Of a stretch of 64,000 bases of DNA, positions 1 to 8,069 are shown piece after piece. Made by a program: the position numbers and the translations under genes. Under the pieces are notes generated by a model. It saw only the letters and a list, made by a program, of their open reading frames with translations, was not told the origin of the DNA and did not search any database. Source of the DNA: CAVZBW01 sp963778465 (GTDB lineage Bacteria; Actinomycetota; Acidimicrobiia; Acidimicrobiales; RAAP-2); contig CAVZUK010000002.1 of assembly GCA_963778465.1 (NCBI GenBank), positions 744,001 through 808,000 of the forward strand, read 5' to 3'. The number at the start of each line of letters is the position of its first letter. The first letter of the stretch is position 1.

Positions 1-573
1 GGTGCCGGGCGGGACGGCCCGGAAGCCCTCGAAGCTCTGCTGGGCCCAGCGCAGCAGCTGGTAGCGCTCCGCGTTCCGCTCGTACTCGATGGCGACGTTG
101 TCCTCGAAGGCGCTGGCGTTGCCCCAGCGCTCGGGCACCACGGAATGGTCGATGACCAGCTCGACGGGGACCAGCGGGTTGATGCGCGCCGGATCGCCGC
201 CCAGTGCCGCGAGCGTGGTGCGCATCGCAGCCAGGTCTACGACGGCCGGGACGCCGGTGAAGTCCTGCATGAGCACCCGCTCGGGTGTGAAGGCGATCTC
301 GCTCGACTCGCTCCCGGCCGCCCCGTGGCGCTCCGGGCGGCGCCCCCAAGCGGCGACCGCCTCGATGTCGTCCGCCGTGACCTGTTGCCCGTCCTCGTGG
401 CGGAGGAGGTTCTCGAGAAGAACCTTGATGCTGTACGGCAGCCGGTTGACGTCGTGAGAGGCCGTCAGAGCGTCGGTCCGGATGCGCCAGATCTTGTACT
501 CCCTGCCCCCGACGTCCAGTGCCGCCTTTGCGCCGAAGGAGTCCGGTGACGTGCTGCGTTGGGCTTGGGGCAT
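1..573 (-). CDS. acnA: aconitate hydratase, N-terminal part (runs off the window)
   Basis: Reads leftward off the window edge, so only about 191 N-terminal residues are visible. The translation shows AcnA/IRP-type aconitase features: 'RLPYSIKVLLENLLRHEDG' near residue 45, then 'VLMQDFTGVPAVVDLAAMR' and 'VELVIDHSV'. The enzyme isomerises citrate to isocitrate in the cytoplasm (TCA cycle) and carries a [4Fe-4S] cluster whose cysteines would lie outside the window. The ATG at 573 has AAAGGAGGT directly in front of it; the spacing is unusually tight (1 nt after AGGAGG), but no other start fits. Divergent from argS, with about 100 bp between. Identification is secure; completeness is unknown. Confidence 0.93.
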   Translation of the reverse strand, partial: MPQAQRSTSPDSFGAKAALDVGGREYKIWRIRTDALTASHDVNRLPYSIKVLLENLLRHEDGQQVTADDIEAVAAWGRRPERHGAAGSESSEIAFTPERVLMQDFTGVPAVVDLAAMRTTLAALGGDPARINPLVPVELVIDHSVVPERWGNASAFEDNVAIEYERNAERYQLLRWAQQSFEGFRAVPPGT

Positions 574-674
574 ACCTCCTTTCTATCCGGCACGCACGGG
601 CCTCGTGTCGTGGAGCAGCGCGGAGCTGTCGGCCACGTGGAAGGAGCGAGGTTCACGGGGTGCGAGACTGGACC

Positions 675-2405
675 ATGGCCAGCGCGAGACGGATCCTCGA
701 GGAGCGACTGTGCGCCGCCTTCGATCGGGTGGTTCCCGGCGCGGATCCCGTGCTTCGGGAGTCGGACCGGGCCGACTACCAGGCCAACGGAGCGCTGGCC
801 CTGGCCAAGAAGCTCGGGCGGCCTCCCCGCGAGGTGGCCGAGCAGGTCGTCGCCGAGGCGGAGTTGGACGAGGTCTGCTCGAACGTCGAGGTGAGCGGGC
901 CCGGGTTCGTCAACCTCACCCTGTCGCCCGCCTTCCTCGCCGCCCGAGTCGCCGAGACCCTCGCGGACCCGCGCCTCGGCGTCGAGCCCGCTCCCCGGGG
1001 AAGGGTGATCGTCGACTACTCGGCGCCCAACGTGGCCAAGGAGATGCACGTCGGTCACCTGCGCACGACGGTCATCGGCGACGCCCTCTGCCGGTTGCTC
1101 GAGTTCGTCGGCCACGACGTGGGCCGGGAGAACCACATCGGCGATTGGGGCACGCCCTTCGGCATGCTCATCGAGCACCTCATCGACCTCGGGGAGGAGG
1201 AGGGCATCCAGGAGCTGTCCCTCGGCGACCTCGGGGACTTCTACCGGGCGGCGCGCACCGCGTTCGATGCACAGGAGGCCTTTCGCGAGCGCAGCCGTCG
1301 CCGGGTCGTCCTTCTGCAGGGGGGCGAGCCGGAGACTCTCCGGCTGTGGCGCGTGCTCGTGGCCGAGAGCGTCCGCCACTTCGACGGCGTCTACGAGCGC
1401 CTGGGAGTGCTCCTGACCGACGACGACGTGGTCGGCGAGAGCTTCTACAACGACATGCTCCCCGAGGTGGTCGAGGAGCTCGCCGCCAAGGGTCTCCTGG
1501 TCGAGAACGAAGGCGCCCAGTGCGTCTACCCGCCGGGCTTCGAGAACCGCAACGGCGACCCGCTGCCACTCATCGTGCAGAAGTCCGACGGCGGCTTCGG
1601 CTATGCCGCCACCGACCTGGCGGCACTCCGCGACCGGGTTCGCCGGCTCGGCGCCACGCTGATCCTCTACGTGGTCGGGGCCCCCCAGGCCCAGCACTTC
1701 GAGATGGTCTTTGCCGTCGCGGAGATGGCCGGGTGGCTCCCTCCGGGCACCGAGGCCGTGCACGTCTCGTTCGGCAACGTCCTCGGCCCGGACCACAAGC
1801 TGCTCCGGACCCGGGCCGGCGACTCGGTGCTCCTCGCCGACCTTCTCGCCGAGGCCGAGGCCAGGGGCGCCGCGGCGGTCGCCTCCCGGGACGCCGACCT
1901 TGATCCGGCCGAGGCCGCCCACCTCGGCCACCAGGTCGGCATCGGCGCGGTCAAGTACGCCGACCTGTCGACGGAACGCCACCGCGACTACGTCTTCGAC
2001 TGGGATCGCCTGCTCTCCTTCGAGGGGAACACGGGCCCCTACTTGCAGTACGCGCACGCCCGCATCTGCTCCATCTTCCGGCGGGCCGCCGACGAGGGAA
2101 TCCCCACCGCCGGCACGCCCTCGGTGCCCAGGCTGGGTGAGCCGGAAGAGCGGCTGCTGGCCCTCGTGCTGACCGAGCTGGGTCAGACGGTCGAGGGCTC
2201 CGTGGCCACCTACAGCCCGAGCAAGCTCTGCGCGTACCTCTACGACGTGGCGAGCGCGTTCACCACCTTCTACGAGCGCTGTCCGGTCCTGCGGGCACCC
2301 GACGAGCCGACCCGGTCGAGCCGACTGCTGCTGTGCCGGCTCACCGAGCGCGTCCTCGCCACCGGACTGGGCCTCCTCGGCATCGCGGCCCCTGACCGGA
2401 TGTAG
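675..2405 (+). CDS. argS: arginyl-tRNA synthetase
   Basis: Class I aminoacyl-tRNA synthetase charging tRNA-Arg, about 576 residues, the usual family length. Visible: N-terminal additional domain, HIGH-type signature HVGHLR within 'SAPNVAKEMHVGHLRTT', the tRNA-binding DALR-type C-terminus ending 'LGLLGIAAPDRM'. The KMSK loop is replaced by 'GPDHKLLRTRAGDSV', normal for many ArgRS. ATG 675 gives the standard N-terminus; an in-frame GTG at 660 is possible. In many actinobacteria argS lies directly before lysA; here lysA is 29 kb away, separated by accessory genes. The cognate-type tRNA-Arg(CCG) gene is in the same window at 29.7 kb. Confidence 0.96.
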   Translation: MASARRILEERLCAAFDRVVPGADPVLRESDRADYQANGALALAKKLGRPPREVAEQVVAEAELDEVCSNVEVSGPGFVNLTLSPAFLAARVAETLADPRLGVEPAPRGRVIVDYSAPNVAKEMHVGHLRTTVIGDALCRLLEFVGHDVGRENHIGDWGTPFGMLIEHLIDLGEEEGIQELSLGDLGDFYRAARTAFDAQEAFRERSRRRVVLLQGGEPETLRLWRVLVAESVRHFDGVYERLGVLLTDDDVVGESFYNDMLPEVVEELAAKGLLVENEGAQCVYPPGFENRNGDPLPLIVQKSDGGFGYAATDLAALRDRVRRLGATLILYVVGAPQAQHFEMVFAVAEMAGWLPPGTEAVHVSFGNVLGPDHKLLRTRAGDSVLLADLLAEAEARGAAAVASRDADLDPAEAAHLGHQVGIGAVKYADLSTERHRDYVFDWDRLLSFEGNTGPYLQYAHARICSIFRRAADEGIPTAGTPSVPRLGEPEERLLALVLTELGQTVEGSVATYSPSKLCAYLYDVASAFTTFYERCPVLRAPDEPTRSSRLLLCRLTERVLATGLGLLGIAAPDRM

Positions 2406-2471
2406 GGACGCCGGACGCCCGACGCCGGACGCCGGACGCCGGACGCCGGATGCCCGGATGCCGGATGCCGG
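2406..2471. repeat. 7-bp tandem repeat after argS
   Basis: Nine near-identical copies of GGACGCC (some GGATGCC, one with an extra C) start at the base after the argS stop codon. Purely intergenic and too short-period for CRISPR. May be slippage-prone; no coding or hairpin role is evident. Confidence 0.8.
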
Positions 2472-2596
2472 CACGGCGGGCGTCTCGGGTAACCCCAGGC
2501 TGTGGGTGCGTGGAGGGGGGCGGTCGACCCAAGGCGTATCTTCCGTTAACGTAAAGATCGCATTCGATGGTCCGCGGAGAGGGAGGAGCAGCGCCG

Positions 2597-4462
2597 ATGG
2601 CGTCCAGGGTCGAGGGAGGTCGTATCGGCGAAGCCGCCGGTAACGCCCCACTTCCGGCCCTGCTTCCTGGCCATCCCCACCCCGACCGGTACAAGTGGAT
2701 CGCCCTCTCCAACACGACCCTCGGCGTGCTGATGGCGACGATCGACTCGTCGATCATGCTGATCGCGTTGCCGAACATCTTCCGGGGCCTGGGCGTCGAC
2801 CCCCTCCTGCCGGGGAACAGCGCCTACCTGCTGTGGATGATCCTGAGCTTCCTCGTCGTCACGAGCGTGCTCGTGGTCAGCTTCGGACGCCTCGGCGACA
2901 TGTACGGGCGCGTCAAGATGTACAACTTCGGCTTCGCCGTCTACACCGTGTTCTCGCTCTTTCTGACGGTGACCTGGCTGTCGGGCGACGCGGGGGCCCT
3001 CTACATCATCATCATGCGGGTCTTCCAGGGCGTCGGGGCGGCGCTCCTCATCGCCAATTCCTCGGCCATCCTGACCGATGCCTTCCCACCCCACCAGAGG
3101 GGCATGGCACTCGGCATCAACCAGGTGGCGGGGATCAGCGGCACCTTCATCGGACTGATACTGGGCGGCATTCTGGCCCCCATCAACTGGCGGCTGATCT
3201 TCCTCGTGTCGGTGCCGATCGGGCTCTTCGCCACCGTCTGGGCCTATATGAAGCTCCACGAGACCTCGGAGCGGCACCACGGGCGGATCGACTGGGCGGG
3301 CAACATCACCTTCGCCCTCGGGCTCGTCGGCATCATGGTCGGGATCACGTACGGCATCCAGCCGTACGGGGGTCACGTGATGGGGTGGACGAGGCCCTTC
3401 GTGCTGGCCTGCCTCGTCGGAGGCGCAGCCCTCCTCGTGGCCTTCTGCTTCATCGAGGCGAATGTCAAGGACCCCATGTTCCGCCTGAACCTGTTCCGGA
3501 TCCGTGCGTTCACGGCCGGCAGCATCTCCACGCTCCTCGCCTCGGTGGGCCGGGGGGGCCTGATGTTCATCCTCATCATCTGGCTGCAGGGCATCTGGCT
3601 CCCGCTCCACGGGTACTCGTTCACGGCGACCCCGCTGTGGGCGGGCATCTACATGCTGCCCCTGACGATGGGCTTCCTCATCGCCGGTCCCACCAGCGGC
3701 TTCCTCTCGGACCGCTTTGGCCCCCGGCCCTTCTCCACGGGGGGGATGATCGCGGCGGCCGTCTCCTTCGCGCTGATGGAGCTCCTGCCGATCAACTTTC
3801 CCTACTGGGCCTTCGCGCTGCTGCTGCTCATGAACGGCCTCGCCATGGGGGCGTTTGCCGCACCCAACCGGGCCGGGGTCATGAACAGCCTGCCGCCCAA
3901 GCGCCGGGGCGTCGGCTCGGGCATGAACTCCACCTTCCAGAATTCGGCTCAGGTGCTGTCCATCGGGATCTTCTTCACGCTGATGATCCTCGGGCTCGCC
4001 ACCTCGCTGCACGAGTCCCTGTACCACGGCTTGGTCGGGCAGGGCGTGCCGCAGGCCGCGGCCACCCAGGCGAGCGACCTCCCGCCGGTCTCGACGCTCT
4101 TCTCCGCCTTCCTCGGGTACAACCCCGTCGAGCATCTGCTGGGCCCGCACGTCCTCGCGCAGGTGAGCGCGTCGCAACGCGCCGTGCTCGAGGGGAGGAC
4201 GTTCTTCCCCTCGTTGATCTCCGGGGCGTTTGGCGACGGGCTCCACATCGCCTTCGACTTCGCGATCATCGCCTGCCTCGTCGCTGCGTGGGCGTCGTGG
4301 CTACGTGGCGGCAAGTACGTCTACACCGAGACCCACACCGAGAGCGCCCCCGCCCACGGCGCGAACGGCTCGGCGTCGCTGGCCGCGAGCTCGAGAGTCG
4401 CGAGCTCGACGCCGAACGGCTCGGGTGCCGTCGCGGCGGCTGAGATCAACCTGTCGCCCTAG
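2597..4462 (+). CDS. MFS transporter, DHA2 (EmrB/QacA-like) type
   Basis: About 621 residues, a polytopic membrane protein of the 14-helix drug:H+ antiporter kind. The N-terminal half has the loop 2-3 signature 'GRLGDMYGRVKMYNFG' and a DHA2-like start 'LMATIDSSIMLIALPNI'; motif C-like Gly/Pro-rich helix around 'GISGTFIGLILGGILAP'. The C-terminal ~50 residues are low-complexity Ala/Ser/Gly and probably cytoplasmic. ATG 2597 is chosen because GGGAGGAG sits about 9 nt upstream; an in-frame GTG at 2567 lacks this. Substrate cannot be read from sequence. Stands alone between argS and the KimA-like gene. Confidence 0.85.
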   Translation: MASRVEGGRIGEAAGNAPLPALLPGHPHPDRYKWIALSNTTLGVLMATIDSSIMLIALPNIFRGLGVDPLLPGNSAYLLWMILSFLVVTSVLVVSFGRLGDMYGRVKMYNFGFAVYTVFSLFLTVTWLSGDAGALYIIIMRVFQGVGAALLIANSSAILTDAFPPHQRGMALGINQVAGISGTFIGLILGGILAPINWRLIFLVSVPIGLFATVWAYMKLHETSERHHGRIDWAGNITFALGLVGIMVGITYGIQPYGGHVMGWTRPFVLACLVGGAALLVAFCFIEANVKDPMFRLNLFRIRAFTAGSISTLLASVGRGGLMFILIIWLQGIWLPLHGYSFTATPLWAGIYMLPLTMGFLIAGPTSGFLSDRFGPRPFSTGGMIAAAVSFALMELLPINFPYWAFALLLLMNGLAMGAFAAPNRAGVMNSLPPKRRGVGSGMNSTFQNSAQVLSIGIFFTLMILGLATSLHESLYHGLVGQGVPQAAATQASDLPPVSTLFSAFLGYNPVEHLLGPHVLAQVSASQRAVLEGRTFFPSLISGAFGDGLHIAFDFAIIACLVAAWASWLRGGKYVYTETHTESAPAHGANGSASLAASSRVASSTPNGSGAVAAAEINLSP

Positions 4463-4517
4463 CTGCTACCGGTCTCCCGCGGTCGCTCCGGACCTCGCGC
4501 GGCGGCTCCGGCCACCG

Positions 4518-4523
4518 TAGAGT
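4518..4523 (+). promoter_or_regulatory. -10 element of a leaderless start (KimA-like gene)
   Basis: TAGAGT, followed by exactly 6 nt and then GTG 4530. A TAnnnT box at this distance puts the transcription start at or beside the start codon, as in actinobacterial leaderless genes. No Shine-Dalgarno is present. No convincing -35 was found. Confidence 0.45.
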
Positions 4524-4529
4524 CGGCCC

Positions 4530-6392
4530 GTGAGCCAGCCCTCGGTGGACCGGCGACCCCGGACACACGCGGTGCGCGAGCTCGTCTTCGGACCCGCGTT
4601 GCGGGTCCGTGAGCTGACCAAGGAGAAGATCACCCCGGTCGAGGGTCTCTCCGCCCTCTCGCTCGACGCCCTCACCTCCGTCGCCTACGGCCCCCAGGCC
4701 ATCCTCTTCGTGCTCGCCACCGCCGGCCTGGGCGCCCTGCACCTGGTGCTGCCCATCACGATCGCCATCGTCGCCTTGCTGGCGATCCTCGTCGTCTCCT
4801 ACCAGCAGGTGATCGACGCCTACCCCGGGGGAGGGGGGGCCTACGCCGTCTCGCGGGCGAACCTGGGCGTGCACTTCAGCGAATTCGCCGCCGCGGCCCT
4901 CGTCGTCGACTACGTCCTGACGGTCGCGGTGTCGATCTCGGCCGGCGTGGCCTCGCTCGTGTCCGCCTTCCCGTCGTTGTCCCCGTACACGGTGCCCTTC
5001 TGTCTGGGCATCCTGGCGCTGGTCACGGTCCTCAACCTGCGCGGGTTGGGCGACAGCGCACGGGCCTTCCTCCTCCCCACGCTGCTATTCATCGTCGGCC
5101 TGCTGGCCGTGATCGCGGTGGGGTTGATCCACCCGCTGGCCGAGGGCGTGCCCCAGCCCGGACACTCCCTCGTGCCCGCGCACGCAGTGGAGGCGGTGGG
5201 GATCCTGCTCGTGCTCAAGGCCTTTTCGGCCGGGTGCAGCGCGCTCACGGGCGTGGAGGCGATCGCCAATGGCGTGCCACAGTTCAAGGAGCCGAGGGTC
5301 AAGCGGGCCAAGCGGACGGAGCGGCTTCTCGGTGTCATCCTCGGGGCGATGCTGATCGGCTTGGCCGTGCTGGCCAACCGGTTCCATGTCGAGCCCAACA
5401 GCTCCCAGACCGTCCTGAGCGAGATCATCGGCACCGCCATCGGGCGCAATTGGGCGTACTACGTGATGTCCATCACGATCACCATCGTCCTTGCGCTGGC
5501 GGCGAACACCTCCTTTGGCGGGCTGCCGATCCTCGGCAGCCTCCTCGCCCGGGACGACTACGTGCCCCACGCGTTCGCGCTCCGGGACGACCGGCTCACC
5601 TTCGGCACGGGGATCTGGGTGCTGTCCATACTGGCGGCGCTGCTGCTCATCGCGGTGAACGGCAACACCAACACCTTGATCCCGCTGTTCGCCATCGGCG
5701 TCTTCGTCGGCTTCACGCTGGCCCAGACCGGCCTCGTCGTGCACTGGTTCCGGGTCAGGTCGCCGGGATGGCGAAGGCGGGCAGCGATCAACGGCCTCGG
5801 GGCGATCGTGAGCGGCGTTGCGGCCGTCATCTTCCTGGCAACGAAGTTCACCGAGGGCGCGTGGATCGTCGTCCTCGTCGTGCCCCTGTTCATCTTCTTG
5901 TTCCGCCGGGTGGAGTCCTACTACCGGGATACGGCGCAGCAGCTGGCCATCGGCGAGATCCCACCCCCGCCGGTGATCCGGCACACCACGGTCGTCGTTC
6001 CCGTCGTCTCGGTCTCCCGACTGTCCGCCCTGGCCATCTCCGAGGCGCTCTCGATCGGGCAAGAGGTGATCGCGGTACACGTGGTCTTCGACGACGAGGA
6101 CGTCAAGGAGGACGTCGGCGTATTGCAACGGGAGTGGGCGGAATGGAACCCGGGGGCCCGCCTCGAGATCGTGCACACCGAGTACGCCTCGGTCGTCGAG
6201 CCGATCGTCTCCTTCATCGAGACGCAGCGCACGGACTCCTGCCAGCTGGTCGTGCTCATCCCCGTCGTGCACCCCGCAGAGGTCCGCTACCGCGTGCTGC
6301 ACAATCACATCGACCTGGCGTTGGGCACCGTGCTGCGCCGGCGCGACGACATCGTCGTGGCACGCGTGACGCTCAAGATGAGGAAGCGTTGA
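4530..6392 (+). CDS. APC-superfamily transporter, KimA-like potassium importer
   Basis: About 620 residues: twelve or so membrane segments, then a cytoplasmic C-terminal domain from about residue 480 ('HTTVVVPVVSVSRLSALAIS' onward). Closest recognisable family is KimA (B. subtilis YdaO), a K+/H+ symporter. The segment 'LDALTSVAYG' gives D46 and Y53, and 'VVDYVLTVAVSISAG' gives D127-Y128. Their spacings (7 and 81 residues) equal those of D36/Y43 and D117/Y118 of KimA, residues I recall as K+ ligands. So K+ import is a better guess than amino-acid transport, although the annotation pipelines often say amino acid permease. No c-di-AMP riboswitch fits in the 67-bp upstream gap. Confidence 0.75.
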   Translation: MSQPSVDRRPRTHAVRELVFGPALRVRELTKEKITPVEGLSALSLDALTSVAYGPQAILFVLATAGLGALHLVLPITIAIVALLAILVVSYQQVIDAYPGGGGAYAVSRANLGVHFSEFAAAALVVDYVLTVAVSISAGVASLVSAFPSLSPYTVPFCLGILALVTVLNLRGLGDSARAFLLPTLLFIVGLLAVIAVGLIHPLAEGVPQPGHSLVPAHAVEAVGILLVLKAFSAGCSALTGVEAIANGVPQFKEPRVKRAKRTERLLGVILGAMLIGLAVLANRFHVEPNSSQTVLSEIIGTAIGRNWAYYVMSITITIVLALAANTSFGGLPILGSLLARDDYVPHAFALRDDRLTFGTGIWVLSILAALLLIAVNGNTNTLIPLFAIGVFVGFTLAQTGLVVHWFRVRSPGWRRRAAINGLGAIVSGVAAVIFLATKFTEGAWIVVLVVPLFIFLFRRVESYYRDTAQQLAIGEIPPPPVIRHTTVVVPVVSVSRLSALAISEALSIGQEVIAVHVVFDDEDVKEDVGVLQREWAEWNPGARLEIVHTEYASVVEPIVSFIETQRTDSCQLVVLIPVVHPAEVRYRVLHNHIDLALGTVLRRRDDIVVARVTLKMRKR

Positions 6393-6408
6393 ACCGAAGG
6401 AGGTTCCC

Positions 6409-7290
6409 GTGCAACTGAACGTCCATGTCGTGGCCTTTGACTTTCCCGACGGTCCCCACTCGATCGGGCCGACGTTGGTCCGCGTCGGGGAGGTCGCGGA
6501 CGCCGTCGGTGTGTCGACGCTCTCGCTGATGGACCACTACTTCCAGATCCCCGTGGTGGGGCCGCCCGACCGGGCCATGCTCGAGGGCTACACCACGCTC
6601 GGCTTCCTGGCGGGCCGCACCAGCCGGGTCCACCTCGGACTGCTCGTCACGGGGGTCACCTATCGGCATCCCGGGCTCCTGGCCAAGATCGTGACCACCC
6701 TCGACGTGCTCTCCGGAGGGCGGGCCGAGCTCGGGATCGGCGCCGCATGGTTCGAGGGCGAGCACCTCGGGCTGGGCGTCCCCTTCCCCCCGCTCGCCGA
6801 GCGTTTCGAGCGCCTGGAGGAGGCCCTCCAGATCTGCCTCCAGATGTGGGATCCCGCGAACAACGGCCCCTTCTCGGGCCGTCACTACCAGCTGGAGGAG
6901 ACCGTCTGCTCCCCGGCCCCGCTCAGCCGGCCCCACCCGCAGGTGCTCATCGGGGGGAGCGGGGAGCGAAAGACCCTGCGGCTAGTCGCCCGCTACGCCG
7001 ACGCCTGCAACATCATGGCGTCGGACCCCGCCGAGGTGGCGCGCAAGCTCGGCGTGCTGGCTGGCCACTGCGAGGACGTCGGCCGCGACTTCGACTCGAT
7101 CCGCAAGACGATCCTCTACCTCGGTGAGCCGCTCTTCACCGCCGACGTCGACGGGTTCCTGCGAGACGTCGCCCCGTACGGCGAGATAGGGGTGGACGCA
7201 GTGGTCGTCTCGCCCATCTCCGACCGTCCCGAGGTGTGGGTCGAGGAATTCTGCGGTCCTGCGATCGAGGGTCTCCGCCAGATGGGCTGA
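6409..7290 (+). CDS. LLM-class F420-dependent oxidoreductase
   Basis: 293 residues, luciferase-like TIM barrel. Typical segments: 'LSLMDHYFQIP' near residue 40, 'LGLLVTGVTYRHPGLLAK', 'GRAELGIGAAWFEGEH' and 'HPQVLIGGSGERKTLRLVA'. The family uses reduced F420 or FMN; the sequence resembles actinobacterial F420-dependent members. Substrate unknown. The start GTG 6409 has AAGGAGG 8 nt upstream and lies 16 nt after the KimA-like stop, so the two genes are probably co-transcribed, though no functional link is obvious. Confidence 0.85.
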   Translation: MQLNVHVVAFDFPDGPHSIGPTLVRVGEVADAVGVSTLSLMDHYFQIPVVGPPDRAMLEGYTTLGFLAGRTSRVHLGLLVTGVTYRHPGLLAKIVTTLDVLSGGRAELGIGAAWFEGEHLGLGVPFPPLAERFERLEEALQICLQMWDPANNGPFSGRHYQLEETVCSPAPLSRPHPQVLIGGSGERKTLRLVARYADACNIMASDPAEVARKLGVLAGHCEDVGRDFDSIRKTILYLGEPLFTADVDGFLRDVAPYGEIGVDAVVVSPISDRPEVWVEEFCGPAIEGLRQMG

Positions 7291-7310
7291 GACCGCCGGC
7301 CGGGCCGGGC

Positions 7311-7796
7311 TCAGACGAGGATGCGCTCCTCGGGGGCGCGGACGCCGATCACCGCCATCGTGCGGCCGAGGCCGAGCCATAGTCCGCAGCAGATGGTGAG
7401 GTCGGCCAGCTCGTCGTCGCTGAAGGCGGAGCGCATCCTGGCCCAGAAGGCGTCGTCCATCGCCAGGTGGTCGAGGGCGTAGCGCTCGCCGAATTCGGCC
7501 GCCAGCCGCTCCCGCTCGCTCAGCGCCGTGCTCTCTCGCCAGTTGGTCACTTCCGCGTAGAAACCCTCGTCGATGCCAGCCTCGGCCCCGTCCCTGGTCC
7601 GGGTGTCCTGGCACACCTCACAGTGGTTGACGAGGGCGATGACCCAACGCGCCGCCTCCCGCTCTCGGAGCGGGAGGCGGCTGTTGCCGTAGACGGCGGT
7701 GGAGAACGCCCCCATCCCGGCGGCCATGTCGGGTCGGAGCATGGCCCAGTCCATGTGCTCGCCGAGGCCACGGTCGGGAAATTGGATTCGTGCCAT
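7311..7796 (-). CDS. carboxymuconolactone decarboxylase / AhpD-like family protein
   Basis: 161 residues, alpha-helical AhpD-like fold. The CxxC motif is present ('HCEVCQDTRTRDG'), as in alkylhydroperoxidase-like proteins, but the His that follows the second Cys in AhpD (CxxCxxxH) is Arg here, so peroxidase activity by the AhpD mechanism is doubtful. C-terminal helix 'ELADLTICCGLWLGLGRTMAVIG' type pattern. ATG 7796 gives MARIQFP. Convergent with the LLM gene (20 bp apart) and divergent from the MFS exporter at 8070. Confidence 0.75.
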   Translation of the reverse strand: MARIQFPDRGLGEHMDWAMLRPDMAAGMGAFSTAVYGNSRLPLREREAARWVIALVNHCEVCQDTRTRDGAEAGIDEGFYAEVTNWRESTALSERERLAAEFGERYALDHLAMDDAFWARMRSAFSDDELADLTICCGLWLGLGRTMAVIGVRAPEERILV

Positions 7797-7976
7797 GAGC
7801 AAAACGTACCCCCGCGAGCCGCCGGCGCGCCGGGAACGTGCCGGCTCGCCGTGGTTCTCGGTGCCGAGCTGGGGTCCGGGAGACCCGGGGGTTTGCTCGC
7901 CACCGCCGGCCCCGCGGCGAGAAGGACAGGACCGGACGGCCGACGGCGCCCATTTCCGCGACCGAGCGGTGTCCAT

Positions 7977-8034
7977 ATCGCTGACGTTCGACATCGCTGA
8001 CGTTCGACATCGCTGACGTCCGACATCGCTGACG
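7977..8034. repeat. 16-bp tandem repeat between divergent genes
   Basis: Three full copies of ATCGCTGACGTTCGAC (third with one change, GTTC to GTCC) plus 10 bases of a fourth, lying 36-93 bp before the MFS start codon at 8070 and upstream of the divergent AhpD-like gene. Position suggests an array of regulator sites; the unit itself is not a palindrome. No homology to the TetR palindromes at 11.8 kb. Confidence 0.7.
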
Positions 8035-8069
8035 CCCGGCCGACGCCGGCCCAACGAGAGGAGATCACC

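Noticed and set aside
4463..4529. c-di-AMP (ydaO) riboswitch before the KimA-like gene
   Set aside because: Only 67 bp between genes, and a leaderless start is more likely.
7977..8034. CRISPR array
   Set aside because: Direct repeats of 16 bp with no spacers and no cas genes nearby. The same holds for the 7-bp and 12-bp repeats.
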